Shown here one piece after another: positions 27,598 to 36,969 of a stretch of DNA of 64,000 nucleotides. Below the pieces are notes generated by a model. That model was not told the origin of the DNA. It did not search any database and saw only the letters and a program-made list of their open reading frames with translations. The stretch comes from Prolixibacter sp. SD074. Lineage in GTDB: Bacteria > Bacteroidota > Bacteroidia > Bacteroidales > Prolixibacteraceae. The translations under genes and the position numbers were made by a program. Location of the stretch: NCBI RefSeq assembly GCF_009617895.1, contig NZ_BLAW01000001.1, positions 3,401,001 to 3,465,000 of the forward strand, read 5' to 3'. The stretch's first letter is position 1, and every line of letters begins with the position of its first letter.

Positions 27598-28045
27598 TTG
27601 TGGTAATTTTGAAGGAGATTTATCAATTGATTATGAAGTTTTACATTTTGGGCCACCTTAAAGAGGGATAAAAGATACAGGTAACTTTGTCCTGCTTTTT
27701 GCCGCAGCTTCTGGATTGCAGCCGGAACGGGTGGTTCCTGTTATAATTCCAATTTTCAACATAGTCCGTTCTCTTAATAAATATAAACATCATATATTGA
27801 AACATGTTCACGAATAAATTTAATCCAACTGGGTATAACCTGGGTTAAAAACCCTGTGAAACCCAAACAGGGGGGAGCATTTATTTTATCCGTACCGCTC
27901 TTTCAGGGAAAGATGGAAACACCATCTGAACAATTTACAATACACTAACCGAAATGTGAAAAACGTAACGGCATCCGGCTGGGATACAGAATTTTATGAT
28001 AGTAAGATGATAAGTTGGGATAAGACTTCCCTGGAAAAGGTTTTT
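27598..28045. other. Intergenic region upstream of the dehydrogenase operon
   Basis: No gene is supported here. It holds a pair of CTGGGT repeats 11 bp apart (27829 and 27840), an AACATGTT palindrome at 27801 and an inverted repeat GGGTT-AAA-AACCC at 27842-27854, any of which could be an operator for the operon. A CCCTGT/ACAGGG hairpin lies at 27852-27872. No clear promoter box in the right direction was found; a TAACTTTG at 27682 points the other way, with no gene behind it. Confidence 0.4.
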
Positions 28046-31000
28046 TTATTTCATGGAAAGGCTGTAACGATTAATCAGTTCATTCAACCGGTCATCGAGT
28101 TCTTTGCTCAAATCATCCTGTTTGTATTGTTTGGCAATGTGTACACAGTTGGACAGAATGGCCAGTTGGCGTTGCCTTTCCCGGTCAAGCCCATCGGAAA
28201 GATAACTCGGGAGGTTGACGTAATAGTTCAGGCGTTCGAGTGTCAGATGCGCCAGTTTCCTGATGATGGCATTCGCTTTTGCCGGAGCATTTGCTTTGTA
28301 ATAGGTCTTCGCAAGATCAAAGTCTTCGTAACCGTATGGAATATTCCGGTTGGGGAAAGTAGCCACGCACCGGTCAAGTACGTTAATGGCCGAATCTCGT
28401 TTTCCCTCGGCCAATAATGCCTGGGCCAGCCTGTTAAAAGTAGGTTTGGCATCGATGATTTTTACTTCTTTCACGTTATTGTCATCCACCCAGATGGTTG
28501 TATCACTGATATTTCCCCAAGTGAATTTCCCCATCAGATTATGGTATAAAATACGACTGTTGGCACGGCCAAGAGAAATTCCGTCAGAAAGTGTTTTGAT
28601 AGGCACAAGCCGGTAAGCCAATCCTTCCAGTTGCAGATAATCCTGAAGTCCCAACTTGAGCGACTGGACGGCACTGAGATCAAAATAAATTGGGCAGCTC
28701 CAGTTACCGGTGGCAATCATATCCATGACAGCAAAGTCACTTTTGGATAAACTACTGGCACCTATGTGAAAGGTAACGGTGTCGGCAATATCCGAAGCAT
28801 CTTCCGGGGCTACCGTGCCATTCTTAAGTACCTTTTGCTTATTGATGGGCATATAAAGCCTATTTCCCGGGAGGAAATCGAGTTTATTGCCATTTTGCAT
28901 GGAAAGCTGTGAGCGTGGATTATCGCTGGCGATGAAATCAATTGCATCTTTCAGCAAAACCGGTTTATCAATTTTGGGAACTACCGGAATATAATCCCGC
29001 TTGCCCATCCGATAGGTATCATCTTTTAACGAAATGGGCAGCGGGGCGGAATCATAAGCCTTCGATTTCATTTCAGTAATGTACCAGTTCATTCCCAACA
29101 GGCTCAGGTTGCAAATCCGTACATCGGGACGAACACCTTCTACATCCTGCACATACCATAAGGGGAACGTATCGTTGTCGCCATAGGTAAACAAGATGGC
29201 GTTTGGAGCACACGATTCGAGGTAATCGCGGGCGTAATCGCGGGCCATATATCGGTTGGAGCGATCGTGGTCATTGTAATTCTGAGCAATCAGAATCACG
29301 GGCACAACCATGGCTACCGCCGTTACCAACCAAGGTAAACCTTTCATCCGGAGGCGCCGTGACAGTAAGTCATAGAGCCCGATCACGCCAATTCCTATCC
29401 AAATTGCGAAGGCGTAAAACGATCCCACGTAGGCATAATCCCGTTCACGCGGCTGGAACGGTGTCTGGTTGAGGTAAACCACAATGGCCAGTCCGGTAAA
29501 GATGAATAGCAGGAAGACAACCCACCAGTCCTGCCGGCCACGCTTGTTGTGTGAATACTGGAAAATAAAACCAAGTAATCCTAACAAGAGCGGTAAAAAG
29601 TAATATCGGTTTCGTGCCTTGTTGTTTTTCAAATCGGAAGGGAGATCATCCTGTGGCCCCAGACGCATATCATCCAGGAAATTGATGCCACTAATCCAAT
29701 TCCCATGGACAACGCCTCCGTAACCCTGAATATCGTTTTGACGGCCTACAAAATTCCACATGAAGTAGCGGAAATACATGAAGCCCGTCTGATAGCTGAA
29801 AAAGAAGCGCAGGTTATCACCGAATGAAGGTTTTTTGCGCATTTGTGTTTGTCCGTTATTGTTAACGGGCAATGCTGTTCCGTCGGTGCCTCCCCAGGTT
29901 TGGTACGCCTGAATATGGGTGGGCACATTGCTGTACATGCGTGGAAAGACAGTCTTAAAACGGCGGTCGTATTCGTAGGCAGGGAAAGGGATTACTTCTT
30001 TGTATTTACCATTTTCCTGTATGGTTTCGGTCTTGCCTTCCCGTTCATCTACTACCGGAGCATTATAATAGCGGCCATATAGCAGCGGACGTTCTCCATA
30101 TTGTGTCCGGTTAAGGTAACTTTCCAGTGAAAATACGTTATCCGGATTATTCTCGTCCATCGGTGGGTTAGCGCCTGAGCGAATGATAATCAGTGAGTAT
30201 GATGAGTAGCCAATGATGAGCATGAGTACGCTCAGTAAAATGGTGTTGGCCAGAAATTTCTTTCCCCGGTAGGTATAGTAAATACCATATGCCAGGCCGG
30301 CAACGATTATCGCAACGAAAATCAATAATCCGGAATTGTAGGGCAGATTCATGCCGTTAACGGTTACCAGCTCGAGCCAACCAGCTATTTTCGGTACCCC
30401 GGGAATAATTCCCCACATAATGGTCCCCAAGATAGCCATCGCCACCAGCAGGGTAATGATGAATCCTTTTCGGGAAGTTTGGTATTTTCTGAAATAGAAG
30501 ATGAAGACCATCGCCGGAATCGCCAGCAGGTTCAGCAAATGCACACCAATAGACAGTCCCATCAGGTAGGCAATTAGCACAATCCAACGGTTGGCACGCG
30601 GCTGGTCTGCTTCTTCTTCCCACTTGAGGATGGCCCAGAAAACAATGGCTGTAAAAAAGGAAGAAAAGGCATAAACCTCGGCTTCGACCGCCGAAAACCA
30701 AAATGTATCGGTGAAAGCGTAGGCCAGCGCTCCAACAAGTCCTGAGCCAAGCACTAAAATCTGTTCATTGCTTTTTAGCTCCTTCGGATTGGGCATCAGC
30801 ATACGTGCCAGGTGGGTAATGGTCCAAAAGAGGAACATGATGGTTGCCCCGCTGACGAGTCCTGAAAAGCTGTTGACAACATGAGCAACTTCGTCCGGGC
30901 CGGATGCCAACAACGAAAAAATACGTGCAACCATCAGATAAAGAGGTGCTCCCGGCGGGTGGCCGATTTGTAATTTATACGAGGCGGCCAGGAATTCGCC

Positions 31001-31108
31001 ACAATCCCAAAAACTAACGGTGGGCGCTAATGTGAGAAGGTATACTGTGGCGGACAAACCAAATATAATCCAGCCCAGTACAATGTTTTTTTTATGAAAA
31101 TCGGACAT
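28046..31108 (-). CDS. DUF2723 family membrane protein (mannosyltransferase-like), paralogue B
   Basis: A 1020-residue homologue of the protein at 18976-22050 with the same order of parts: VSFWDCGEFLAASYKLQIGH and HPPGAPLYL at the start, FSAVEAEVYAFSSFF, LNQTPFQPRERDYAYVGSFY, then NAILFTYGDNDTFPLWYVQD and a helical C-terminus. About a dozen membrane segments lie in the first half. The two copies are collinear over their whole length but clearly diverged, so the duplication is old. It is a suspected glycosyltransferase with unknown substrate. Confidence 0.9.
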   Translation of the reverse strand: MSDFHKKNIVLGWIIFGLSATVYLLTLAPTVSFWDCGEFLAASYKLQIGHPPGAPLYLMVARIFSLLASGPDEVAHVVNSFSGLVSGATIMFLFWTITHLARMLMPNPKELKSNEQILVLGSGLVGALAYAFTDTFWFSAVEAEVYAFSSFFTAIVFWAILKWEEEADQPRANRWIVLIAYLMGLSIGVHLLNLLAIPAMVFIFYFRKYQTSRKGFIITLLVAMAILGTIMWGIIPGVPKIAGWLELVTVNGMNLPYNSGLLIFVAIIVAGLAYGIYYTYRGKKFLANTILLSVLMLIIGYSSYSLIIIRSGANPPMDENNPDNVFSLESYLNRTQYGERPLLYGRYYNAPVVDEREGKTETIQENGKYKEVIPFPAYEYDRRFKTVFPRMYSNVPTHIQAYQTWGGTDGTALPVNNNGQTQMRKKPSFGDNLRFFFSYQTGFMYFRYFMWNFVGRQNDIQGYGGVVHGNWISGINFLDDMRLGPQDDLPSDLKNNKARNRYYFLPLLLGLLGFIFQYSHNKRGRQDWWVVFLLFIFTGLAIVVYLNQTPFQPRERDYAYVGSFYAFAIWIGIGVIGLYDLLSRRLRMKGLPWLVTAVAMVVPVILIAQNYNDHDRSNRYMARDYARDYLESCAPNAILFTYGDNDTFPLWYVQDVEGVRPDVRICNLSLLGMNWYITEMKSKAYDSAPLPISLKDDTYRMGKRDYIPVVPKIDKPVLLKDAIDFIASDNPRSQLSMQNGNKLDFLPGNRLYMPINKQKVLKNGTVAPEDASDIADTVTFHIGASSLSKSDFAVMDMIATGNWSCPIYFDLSAVQSLKLGLQDYLQLEGLAYRLVPIKTLSDGISLGRANSRILYHNLMGKFTWGNISDTTIWVDDNNVKEVKIIDAKPTFNRLAQALLAEGKRDSAINVLDRCVATFPNRNIPYGYEDFDLAKTYYKANAPAKANAIIRKLAHLTLERLNYYVNLPSYLSDGLDRERQRQLAILSNCVHIAKQYKQDDLSKELDDRLNELINRYSLSMK

Positions 31109-31169
31109 GTTGTCTATTTGCTTTGCCGTAAATATAAGCTTTTCGGGAGCAAAAATTTAAATGAAAACA

Positions 31170-31199
31170 TTTGTAGAAAGAAAAATCTTTATAATTTTG
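31170..31199 (+). promoter_or_regulatory. Promoter of the tRNA-Gln pair
   Basis: TTTG (31170-31173), an 18-bp spacer and TAATTTTG (31192-31199) match the Bacteroidota promoter, about 35 bases before the first tRNA. Confidence 0.7.
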
Positions 31200-31232
31200 C
31201 ACCCGTCCTAAAAAGATAGGATAATGAATGAT

Positions 31233-31305
31233 TGACCCGTGGTGTAATTGGCAACACATCTGATTTTGGTTCAGAAGAGTCCAGGTTCGAGCCCTGGCGG
31301 GTCAA
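31233..31305 (+). tRNA. tRNA-Gln (anticodon UUG)
   Basis: The acceptor arms TGACCCG and CGGGTCA pair fully. The anticodon stem TCTGA/TCAGA encloses the loop TTTTGGT, giving anticodon TTG. The T-arm CCAGG-TTCGAGC-CCTGG is standard. CCA is not encoded. Confidence 0.96.
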
Positions 31306-31312
31306 CAATTAT

Positions 31313-31385
31313 TGCCCTGTGGTGTAATTGGCAACACGTCTGATTCTGGTTCAGAAGAGTTCAGGTTCGAGACCTGACAGGGCAA
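31313..31385 (+). tRNA. tRNA-Gln (anticodon CUG)
   Basis: It lies eight bases after the first tRNA-Gln and is almost identical in its D- and anticodon arms. The loop TTCTGGT gives anticodon CTG, and the acceptor arms are TGCCCTG/CAGGGCA. The compensated changes in the acceptor and T-stem show that it is a functional isoacceptor, not a decaying copy. Confidence 0.96.
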
Positions 31386-31390
31386 CATCC

Positions 31391-31420
31391 AAGGGATGCT
31401 TTCAGGCAAGCCCTTTTTTT
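31391..31420 (+). terminator. Terminator after the tRNA-Gln pair
   Basis: The arms AAGGG...CCCTT have an inner TGC/GCA pairing and are followed by a run of T. Confidence 0.75.
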
Positions 31421-31574
31421 ATGATGTATGGGGAATGTGATGGAGATGATCATTTTCGGTGAGCGTGTTGTGTTGGTTAAGTAGCATAAGTTACCTGTTT
31501 TTGGGAATTGTTTCCATACTAAAAAGACCAAATCCTTACATCAACAAGTAGCAGGATGAATAAAAACCAAAGGT

Positions 31575-32336
31575 TTACATATAGGAATAGCGTGTAACCG
31601 TCGATGTGTGGTTTCCGGACAACAAACCGTTCTGATGTTCCACCAGGCGTAACTCACCGTCGGAGTTATAATGAAAGAACTCCTGTTTGTACACCGCACC
31701 CGTATGATCGGAGTACTTCATCACCGACTTGCGTTGGTTGCTGTCATACTTATATTCAATCCACGACATGACGTACTCCGACGGGGTAAAACGGGTTACA
31801 TTATCGAGGTTGCCGTCCCTTTTGTATTCGTAGGCATCGTAATAAAGCACTTCGCCTGCCCGGTAAAATACCTTTCGTTCAAGCTGGTCTCGTCCATAAA
31901 TGTATTTCACATCCAGCAAACGTTCTCCACCTGGAAGAACAATGTACTCAGACTGAAGCTTATTGTCTGCATATTCAAATTCGCGGGTTGAGACTAGTTG
32001 GACCCCGGAAGGATTGATGGTATCATGTTGATATTTGAGTGCTTTTAATGTTCGTCCTTCCCCATCATTTTGGAAAACGGTTTCTCTGGCCAACATGCCT
32101 GTTTTTGCATCGTAATACAATTTCTTGTCCAGGTATCCCTGATTGTCGTATTCGTAGGCAATTACTTCTTTAGGAAGAAGGGCATCCATGTTGGGATATA
32201 ACTCCTCCGATACAATGAGTGAAGTGTTGTTGGGTGAGTTTGACAGCAGTTCATTGTCATTCATGGTACAACTTCCCATCATCAATAGAAGAATGGCGCC
32301 GGGAAGCAGCGATATATATGCAAGTATTTTTTTCAT
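31575..32336 (-). CDS. Hypothetical lipoprotein with YD-type repeats
   Basis: A 253-residue lipoprotein if started at the ATG used here (MKKILAYISLLPGAILLL...SC); the frame extends 15 codons upstream, but that part looks untranslated. The lipobox is MMGSC. The rest is a series of short repeats of the form YEYDNQGYLDKKLYYD, FEYADNKLQSEYIVL and EYKYDSNQRKSVMKYSDH, resembling RHS/YD repeats or the beta-meander seen in toxin-like surface proteins of Bacteroidota. No toxin domain follows. Function unknown. Confidence 0.6.
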   Translation of the reverse strand: MKKILAYISLLPGAILLLMMGSCTMNDNELLSNSPNNTSLIVSEELYPNMDALLPKEVIAYEYDNQGYLDKKLYYDAKTGMLARETVFQNDGEGRTLKALKYQHDTINPSGVQLVSTREFEYADNKLQSEYIVLPGGERLLDVKYIYGRDQLERKVFYRAGEVLYYDAYEYKRDGNLDNVTRFTPSEYVMSWIEYKYDSNQRKSVMKYSDHTGAVYKQEFFHYNSDGELRLVEHQNGLLSGNHTSTVTRYSYM

Positions 32337-32629
32337 TCGAATAGCACACCTATTTTCTTTTAGACGAAATTGATTAACCAAAGGTTTACAAATCTTTCCA
32401 AGATATCCGAAGGCTTTGATTCAAACCACTTGTTCTTAGGCAGATAGGATGTCAGGAATTTTCAGGTGCCGTTGAGGCTAACTGTTTGATTTACGTTATG
32501 ATTAGTTTCATCCTTAAAAATCGGGGCAAAGTAAATGGATAATTTGGAATATTAGGTATCGAAACGAATAAAGTTTGCTTAGAATTACCTTTTGATCAAA
32601 TAGGCGAGTGGGATTTTGCAAACTATATG

Positions 32630-33826
32630 TTAACGAACCATCGCGTTGAAAGAATCCCAAAAAGCCTTGTTGTAGGGTTTATCAACAAAATATTCCCGTT
32701 CGGAAAGCATCTTCGGATGAGCCGTTTCGATAACCGACGGGAGTAAATAAGTTTGATATACAATCGTTTCCTTATTCCCCGTTTTTGGATTTAACCAGAC
32801 ATTTTGGCGCGTAGCTTTGGTGAATCCCAGGGTGAACTTATTCTTGTTCTTCCGATAGGTGGTTGTAAAATTATAATGAATTTCGACTGGTTTTAAATTA
32901 GCGTTTCCGGTTGCGGCAAACGAGCGTCCCTGGCGGCTATAGTTGGAAGCTGTAATCCAGGTTTCATTTTTCACTACAGCATAATTCGACTTACTGATAT
33001 AAATTCTCCCCTTGTATGATGTTGCATAAAAATCGCCTGTGTGGCTGATGTCAGGATGGTTCAGGGTATAATTAACCACCCAAACGGAATCGCCGTTGAA
33101 TCCCGTCATTTGGTCGAGCGTCAAATCATAGTCGTGGAGGAATTTGGCGTTCAATACTCCCGAACGGGTTCTGACGATATCGTAACTCAGCAATTCGTCC
33201 ATCTGGGTCATTCCGTCGGCCAGCGAGGAAAACGGAGTGTTGGTCCGTACTTCCATGAACCGGTAGTTGATATCCTCCTGCTCTTGAGCCGGTGTTTCGC
33301 GCACATAACCTGTTTTGTCGGAAATTTCAACCGCAGCTTCGCGATGATGAATCAGGTTCCCGTCTTCGGTGATGTCGTTCCGGTAATACGCCTGGGAACT
33401 TAAAGGTCCCTGCAAATAATTATTTTTAATTTTCTTTGAGGCTTCGCGAAGAATCCGGTAGAGGACGAGCGACTGAGCGCTGATGTCGACATCTTCGATT
33501 TTGTATGATTGCGGTTCCATCCGGAGAACAATTGCATTCCCTGAATTAATCGCGGTAACCGCTTTTTTTATTGTTTGGTAACCCACTGCCGATGCATACA
33601 GGTATCCATTTTTCTCCGATGCGGGTACTTTAAATTCGAACTGCCCCGAGGCATTACTGGCCGAGCCCAGAAAGGTCCCTTCAATACCGATATTGGCATA
33701 CTGAACCGGTTTGCCGGTGGCATTATCAACGACAATGCCTTTGATGGTGTTCATATTGGTATCCTGGGCAACTAATATTCCCGGAAGGAAAAGGGCAATA
33801 ATGACGGCGGTTATTTTGTAATTCAT
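32630..33826 (-). CDS. Carboxypeptidase-regulatory-like domain protein, exported
   Basis: With the ATG used here the protein begins MNYKITAVIIALFLPGILVAQ, a clean signal peptide; the 54 codons upstream in frame do not look coding. The first 80 mature residues form a CarboxypepD_reg-like beta-sandwich (IKGIVVDNATGKPVQYANIGIEGTF, starting after the signal). A beta-rich domain follows (ALTTYR... region with TTYRKNKNKFTLGF). This domain pair occurs in outer-membrane or periplasmic proteins of Bacteroidota, sometimes with TonB receptors. It is probably an envelope protein of unknown role. Confidence 0.65.
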   Translation of the reverse strand: MNYKITAVIIALFLPGILVAQDTNMNTIKGIVVDNATGKPVQYANIGIEGTFLGSASNASGQFEFKVPASEKNGYLYASAVGYQTIKKAVTAINSGNAIVLRMEPQSYKIEDVDISAQSLVLYRILREASKKIKNNYLQGPLSSQAYYRNDITEDGNLIHHREAAVEISDKTGYVRETPAQEQEDINYRFMEVRTNTPFSSLADGMTQMDELLSYDIVRTRSGVLNAKFLHDYDLTLDQMTGFNGDSVWVVNYTLNHPDISHTGDFYATSYKGRIYISKSNYAVVKNETWITASNYSRQGRSFAATGNANLKPVEIHYNFTTTYRKNKNKFTLGFTKATRQNVWLNPKTGNKETIVYQTYLLPSVIETAHPKMLSEREYFVDKPYNKAFWDSFNAMVR

Positions 33827-34005
33827 ACTATCGGTTTTTTCTGAAATTTTGCTGGTGTAAAACGCACTTCTTTTTCTTTCGATGCTTATCAGCTTATATA
33901 TTTCCACGTTAAGATGATTCCGGCTGGTCGCATCACATCCCGTAAAGATAAACATTTCGGTATGCTTCCGGTTTAATTTTGGAAACAAAGGCAGCTTTAA
34001 TTTCC

Positions 34006-34013
34006 TATATTTG
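34006..34013 (+). promoter_or_regulatory. Bacteroidota -7 box upstream of the coiled-coil lipoprotein
   Basis: TATATTTG is a perfect TAnnTTTG match, giving a leader of about 85 nt. The nearest TTTG-type -33 element is 24 bp upstream, slightly too far. Confidence 0.45.
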
Positions 34014-34101
34014 TTAAGTCAAAAAAGAAAAACCAGGAACCAGAAACCAGCCTGTTCGGGCTAACAGCGTCTCTGTTTTATCAGCGAAAAACAATAAGCA
34101 T

Positions 34102-34764
34102 ATGAAATATCGCCAACGTCTTTACCTTTTCAGCCTGATTGCCGTTTTACTTCTGGGCCAATCGTGTGTGTCGAAAAAAAAGTACCTCGAAATGGAACAG
34201 GGAAAAATCAGGGCTTCCCGCCGGGTGGTTGCTTTAACTACCACCGTTGATTCGCTCAATCATTTGACCGCCAACATCCGTTCCGAATTTAATAAAATGC
34301 AGAATGAGTTGCGGCAGAGCAATGCCGTGAAAGACACCTATATCGACTCGTTGAGCGTGATAATCAATAGCTTATCATCGAATGTGGCCAGGGCTAATGC
34401 CGACATGTCGGATAAGATTTACGTTTTCGAGACCGAGAAACGGCAGTTGAAGGCTGCCATCGAGGAGCGTGACCAACAGATTAACGATTTGAATAACCAA
34501 ATCAAGGCTGGCGAATCACAAATTAAAGAGTTGAATAAAGAGTTGGGTGATCTGCGGTTTGATTTAAGTAAGCAGAAAGACGCAACACAGGCGAAGGTGA
34601 ACCGGATAGAGGTTATCCGGAACCAGTTGAATGAAACCAAGGCTGAATTGAAAAAAGCTCAGTCGGAGATAGCTTCGATGCAAAGTGAGATAGATAAGAA
34701 GGATGCCGAGTTGAAGAAGTTGCACAACAATGTGAAGTTGTTGAAAAGCGAACTAACGAAATAA
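34102..34764 (+). CDS. Coiled-coil lipoprotein
   Basis: A 220-residue lipoprotein with lipobox LGQSC (Cys22) and SKKKYLEMEQ after it, a start common among Bacteroidota OmpA-associated lipoproteins. From about residue 35 to the end it is almost uninterrupted heptad repeat (DQQINDLNNQIKAGESQIKEL; NETKAELKKAQSEIASMQSE), with no OmpA or other globular domain. It may be a spacer or tether in the periplasm, comparable in layout to an elongated Lpp-like or YiaD-type N-terminal part lacking its peptidoglycan-binding domain. Confidence 0.7.
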   Translation: MKYRQRLYLFSLIAVLLLGQSCVSKKKYLEMEQGKIRASRRVVALTTTVDSLNHLTANIRSEFNKMQNELRQSNAVKDTYIDSLSVIINSLSSNVARANADMSDKIYVFETEKRQLKAAIEERDQQINDLNNQIKAGESQIKELNKELGDLRFDLSKQKDATQAKVNRIEVIRNQLNETKAELKKAQSEIASMQSEIDKKDAELKKLHNNVKLLKSELTK

Positions 34765-34781
34765 TATTCCCGGTTAACCGG

Positions 34782-34811
34782 AAAAAAATGATGCCCTTTT
34801 TGTCGAGGGGC
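34782..34811 (-). terminator. Terminator of dgt
   Basis: Reading the minus strand, GCCC...GGGC arms are followed by ATCATTTTTTT just after the dgt stop codon. Confidence 0.6.
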
Positions 34812-34819
34812 TTCTGTTA

Positions 34820-36166
34820 TTATCCGATTTGCGGCAAACTGATGCCGGTAATCTTCCGGTACAGGTCAAGCGCAAACGGGTCGGTCATCCCGGAAACGAA
34901 GTCAATAACCGATTGGATTTTCCCGTAGGTCGAGTGCTCGTCATTCCGGTATTGTTCAGGAATGATGGAGAGCAATTTTTTCGACAGTGGATTCTTTTCG
35001 TGCATAATGGCCTGGGTGAATTCGTCCATTAATGTTCCCAGGATTTTATAACCGGCAATTTCAATCTGAACGACAGAGCGCTCACTGTAAATCCGGCTCA
35101 CCGATACCTTCTTGATATGGTCCATCGCTTTTGCGGAAGTGCCGGCCAGGCGTTTGAAAAGCGAACCGTCAAAATTTCCGGACAAAATGTTGTCGTGGTT
35201 TTCCATGAAAATAGTGGCACATTCCCGGACCAATTGTCCGATGACTGTTGCGCGAAGGTATGCTATTCTTTCGTTGCGGTCGGTCACCGTTTTGAAGTTC
35301 CGTAGAATGGGTTTCCGTGTCTTTTTATCTTCTTCGGAAGAAAAAAATGCCATGAGTAAATCTTCTGTCTCCTCGTAAGTCAGAATCTTTAGTTTGTGTG
35401 CATCTTCCACATCCATCACCTGGTAGCAGATATCGTCAGCTGCCTCCACCAGGTACACCAGCGGATGGCGGGCAAATTTTCCCGGCTCATCCTTATTTTC
35501 GGGTAATCCCAAATCAGAAATGATGCGTTGAAAAGTCTCCTTTTCACTCTGGAAATAACCGAATTTCTGTTTCCCGCCAGCCAGATACGACGGGAATGGA
35601 TATTTGATAATGGACGCCAGCGTAGTATAGGTGAGCGCAAACCCTCCGGCACGCCGGCCTTTAAACTGGTGGCTGAGAATGCGAAAAGCATTGGCGTTTC
35701 CTTCGAAAAGGGTCAGGTCGGCCCATTCTTCCGTTGTCATTTTTTCACGGTAGTTTTGGCCTTGCCCATCCGTAAAATAATTGGCAATAGCTGATTCGCC
35801 CGAATGGCCGAAAGGCGGGTTGCCTAAGTCGTGCGCCAGGCAAGCCGATGATACGATGGGACCAATTTCAGGAAGCAGCTCCCTATGTTCGATGTCCGGG
35901 CGTTTTTCGAGTTCGGTGGCTACCATATTTCCCAGCGAGCGTCCAACGCTGGCTACTTCCAGCGAATGCGTCAGACGGTTGTGAACAAAGATACTTCCCG
36001 GTAAGGGAAAAACCTGTGTTTTATCCTGGAGACGGCGAAAAGGGGATGAGAAGATAATGCGGTCGTAGTCGCGCTGAAATTGCGAACGGGCATCGTGAAT
36101 TTCATTGGTGTGCCTTTCCTCAAGTCCCAGCCGTTTGGCCGAAAGTAACTGATCCCACTGCATCAT
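34820..36166 (-). CDS. dgt: Deoxyguanosinetriphosphate triphosphohydrolase (dGTPase)
   Basis: An HD-domain enzyme that splits dGTP to deoxyguanosine and triphosphate, balancing dNTP pools. The HD signature is visible as RLTHSLEVASVGRSLG and CLAHDLGNPPFGHSGE, and the N-terminus has the family's FQRDYDRIIFSSPFRRLQDKTQVFP. At 448 residues it is full length. It is the last of three genes on this strand, 60 bp after the YgjP-like peptidase. Confidence 0.95.
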   Translation of the reverse strand: MMQWDQLLSAKRLGLEERHTNEIHDARSQFQRDYDRIIFSSPFRRLQDKTQVFPLPGSIFVHNRLTHSLEVASVGRSLGNMVATELEKRPDIEHRELLPEIGPIVSSACLAHDLGNPPFGHSGESAIANYFTDGQGQNYREKMTTEEWADLTLFEGNANAFRILSHQFKGRRAGGFALTYTTLASIIKYPFPSYLAGGKQKFGYFQSEKETFQRIISDLGLPENKDEPGKFARHPLVYLVEAADDICYQVMDVEDAHKLKILTYEETEDLLMAFFSSEEDKKTRKPILRNFKTVTDRNERIAYLRATVIGQLVRECATIFMENHDNILSGNFDGSLFKRLAGTSAKAMDHIKKVSVSRIYSERSVVQIEIAGYKILGTLMDEFTQAIMHEKNPLSKKLLSIIPEQYRNDEHSTYGKIQSVIDFVSGMTDPFALDLYRKITGISLPQIG

Positions 36167-36226
36167 TTTGCTGGCTGTTTAAAATTAAGACGTTAAAGTT
36201 CTCTGTTTTTTTTTGAAACCCTACAA

Positions 36227-36958
36227 TCAATTGGTGAAAAATCGGGGGTGATAGTTTTTCAGCTCCTTCTCCATTGTTTTTGCTTCGGGGAAAAAGCGTT
36301 GCATGGCTGCTTTGAATTCCTGGCCGTGATTGGGAATGACGGTATGTACCAATTCATGCACAATTACAAAATCGATAAACGGATCGGGGAGGCGCATCAG
36401 GTGCAGGTTCAGGTTGATATTGCCTAAACTCGAACAGCTTCCCCAGTTGCTTTTGTTGTTTTTAATGAAAACCCGGTTGTACCGGAAATGCAGTTGTTCC
36501 GCCAATTCTTTGGTGCGTTTGGGTAAATATAGCCTGGCCTCCTTGCGTAATAGTTCGGTTAGTACATTTGTAATAGCCTCCTGCAATCCCTGGCTATCGG
36601 GCGATCGATTTTCCGGGAACTCCAGGACACAGCGATTTTCCGGAAAAGAGATAATCAACCGGTTGCCGGTCCTTTTCGACACGGCCAGTTCATAGGTCTT
36701 GTATCGCGTTTGGAACAATACGCCGGGTTGAAACGAATTTTGTCGCAGAGGATGATTTTGGTAGTGGGCCAGCGTATCCAGAACCCACTCTTTCCGCTTC
36801 ATCAAGAAGGAAATCCCCGATTCGTAAGAGGCATACCAGGGCATGCTGACCCGCACTTCACCGGAAGGTTTAACGGTAATGCGCAGTTGTTTTGAGCGTT
36901 TATTCTTGACCAGTTTGACCTGCCCGATGTCTTCAACCGAAATCCATTTCTCTTTCAT
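36227..36958 (-). CDS. YgjP/SprT-like zinc metallopeptidase (DUF45)
   Basis: A 243-residue cytoplasmic protein with WGSCS (172-176), HELVH (201-205) and a third ligand His211 in NHGQEFK. These motifs define the YgjP-type metallopeptidase family (PF01863), whose cellular substrates are poorly known. It is 11 bp from the flippase-like gene and 60 bp from dgt. Confidence 0.92.
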   Translation of the reverse strand: MKEKWISVEDIGQVKLVKNKRSKQLRITVKPSGEVRVSMPWYASYESGISFLMKRKEWVLDTLAHYQNHPLRQNSFQPGVLFQTRYKTYELAVSKRTGNRLIISFPENRCVLEFPENRSPDSQGLQEAITNVLTELLRKEARLYLPKRTKELAEQLHFRYNRVFIKNNKSNWGSCSSLGNINLNLHLMRLPDPFIDFVIVHELVHTVIPNHGQEFKAAMQRFFPEAKTMEKELKNYHPRFFTN

Positions 36959-36969
36959 GCAAGTATTTT

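Noticed and set aside
27956-28417. 153-codon plus-strand frame
   Set aside because: Most of it is antisense to the well-supported DUF2723 gene and it has no family features.
33827-33988. Upstream extension of the carboxypeptidase-regulatory-like protein
   Set aside because: The extension places a normal signal peptide in the middle of the protein and is not typical coding sequence.
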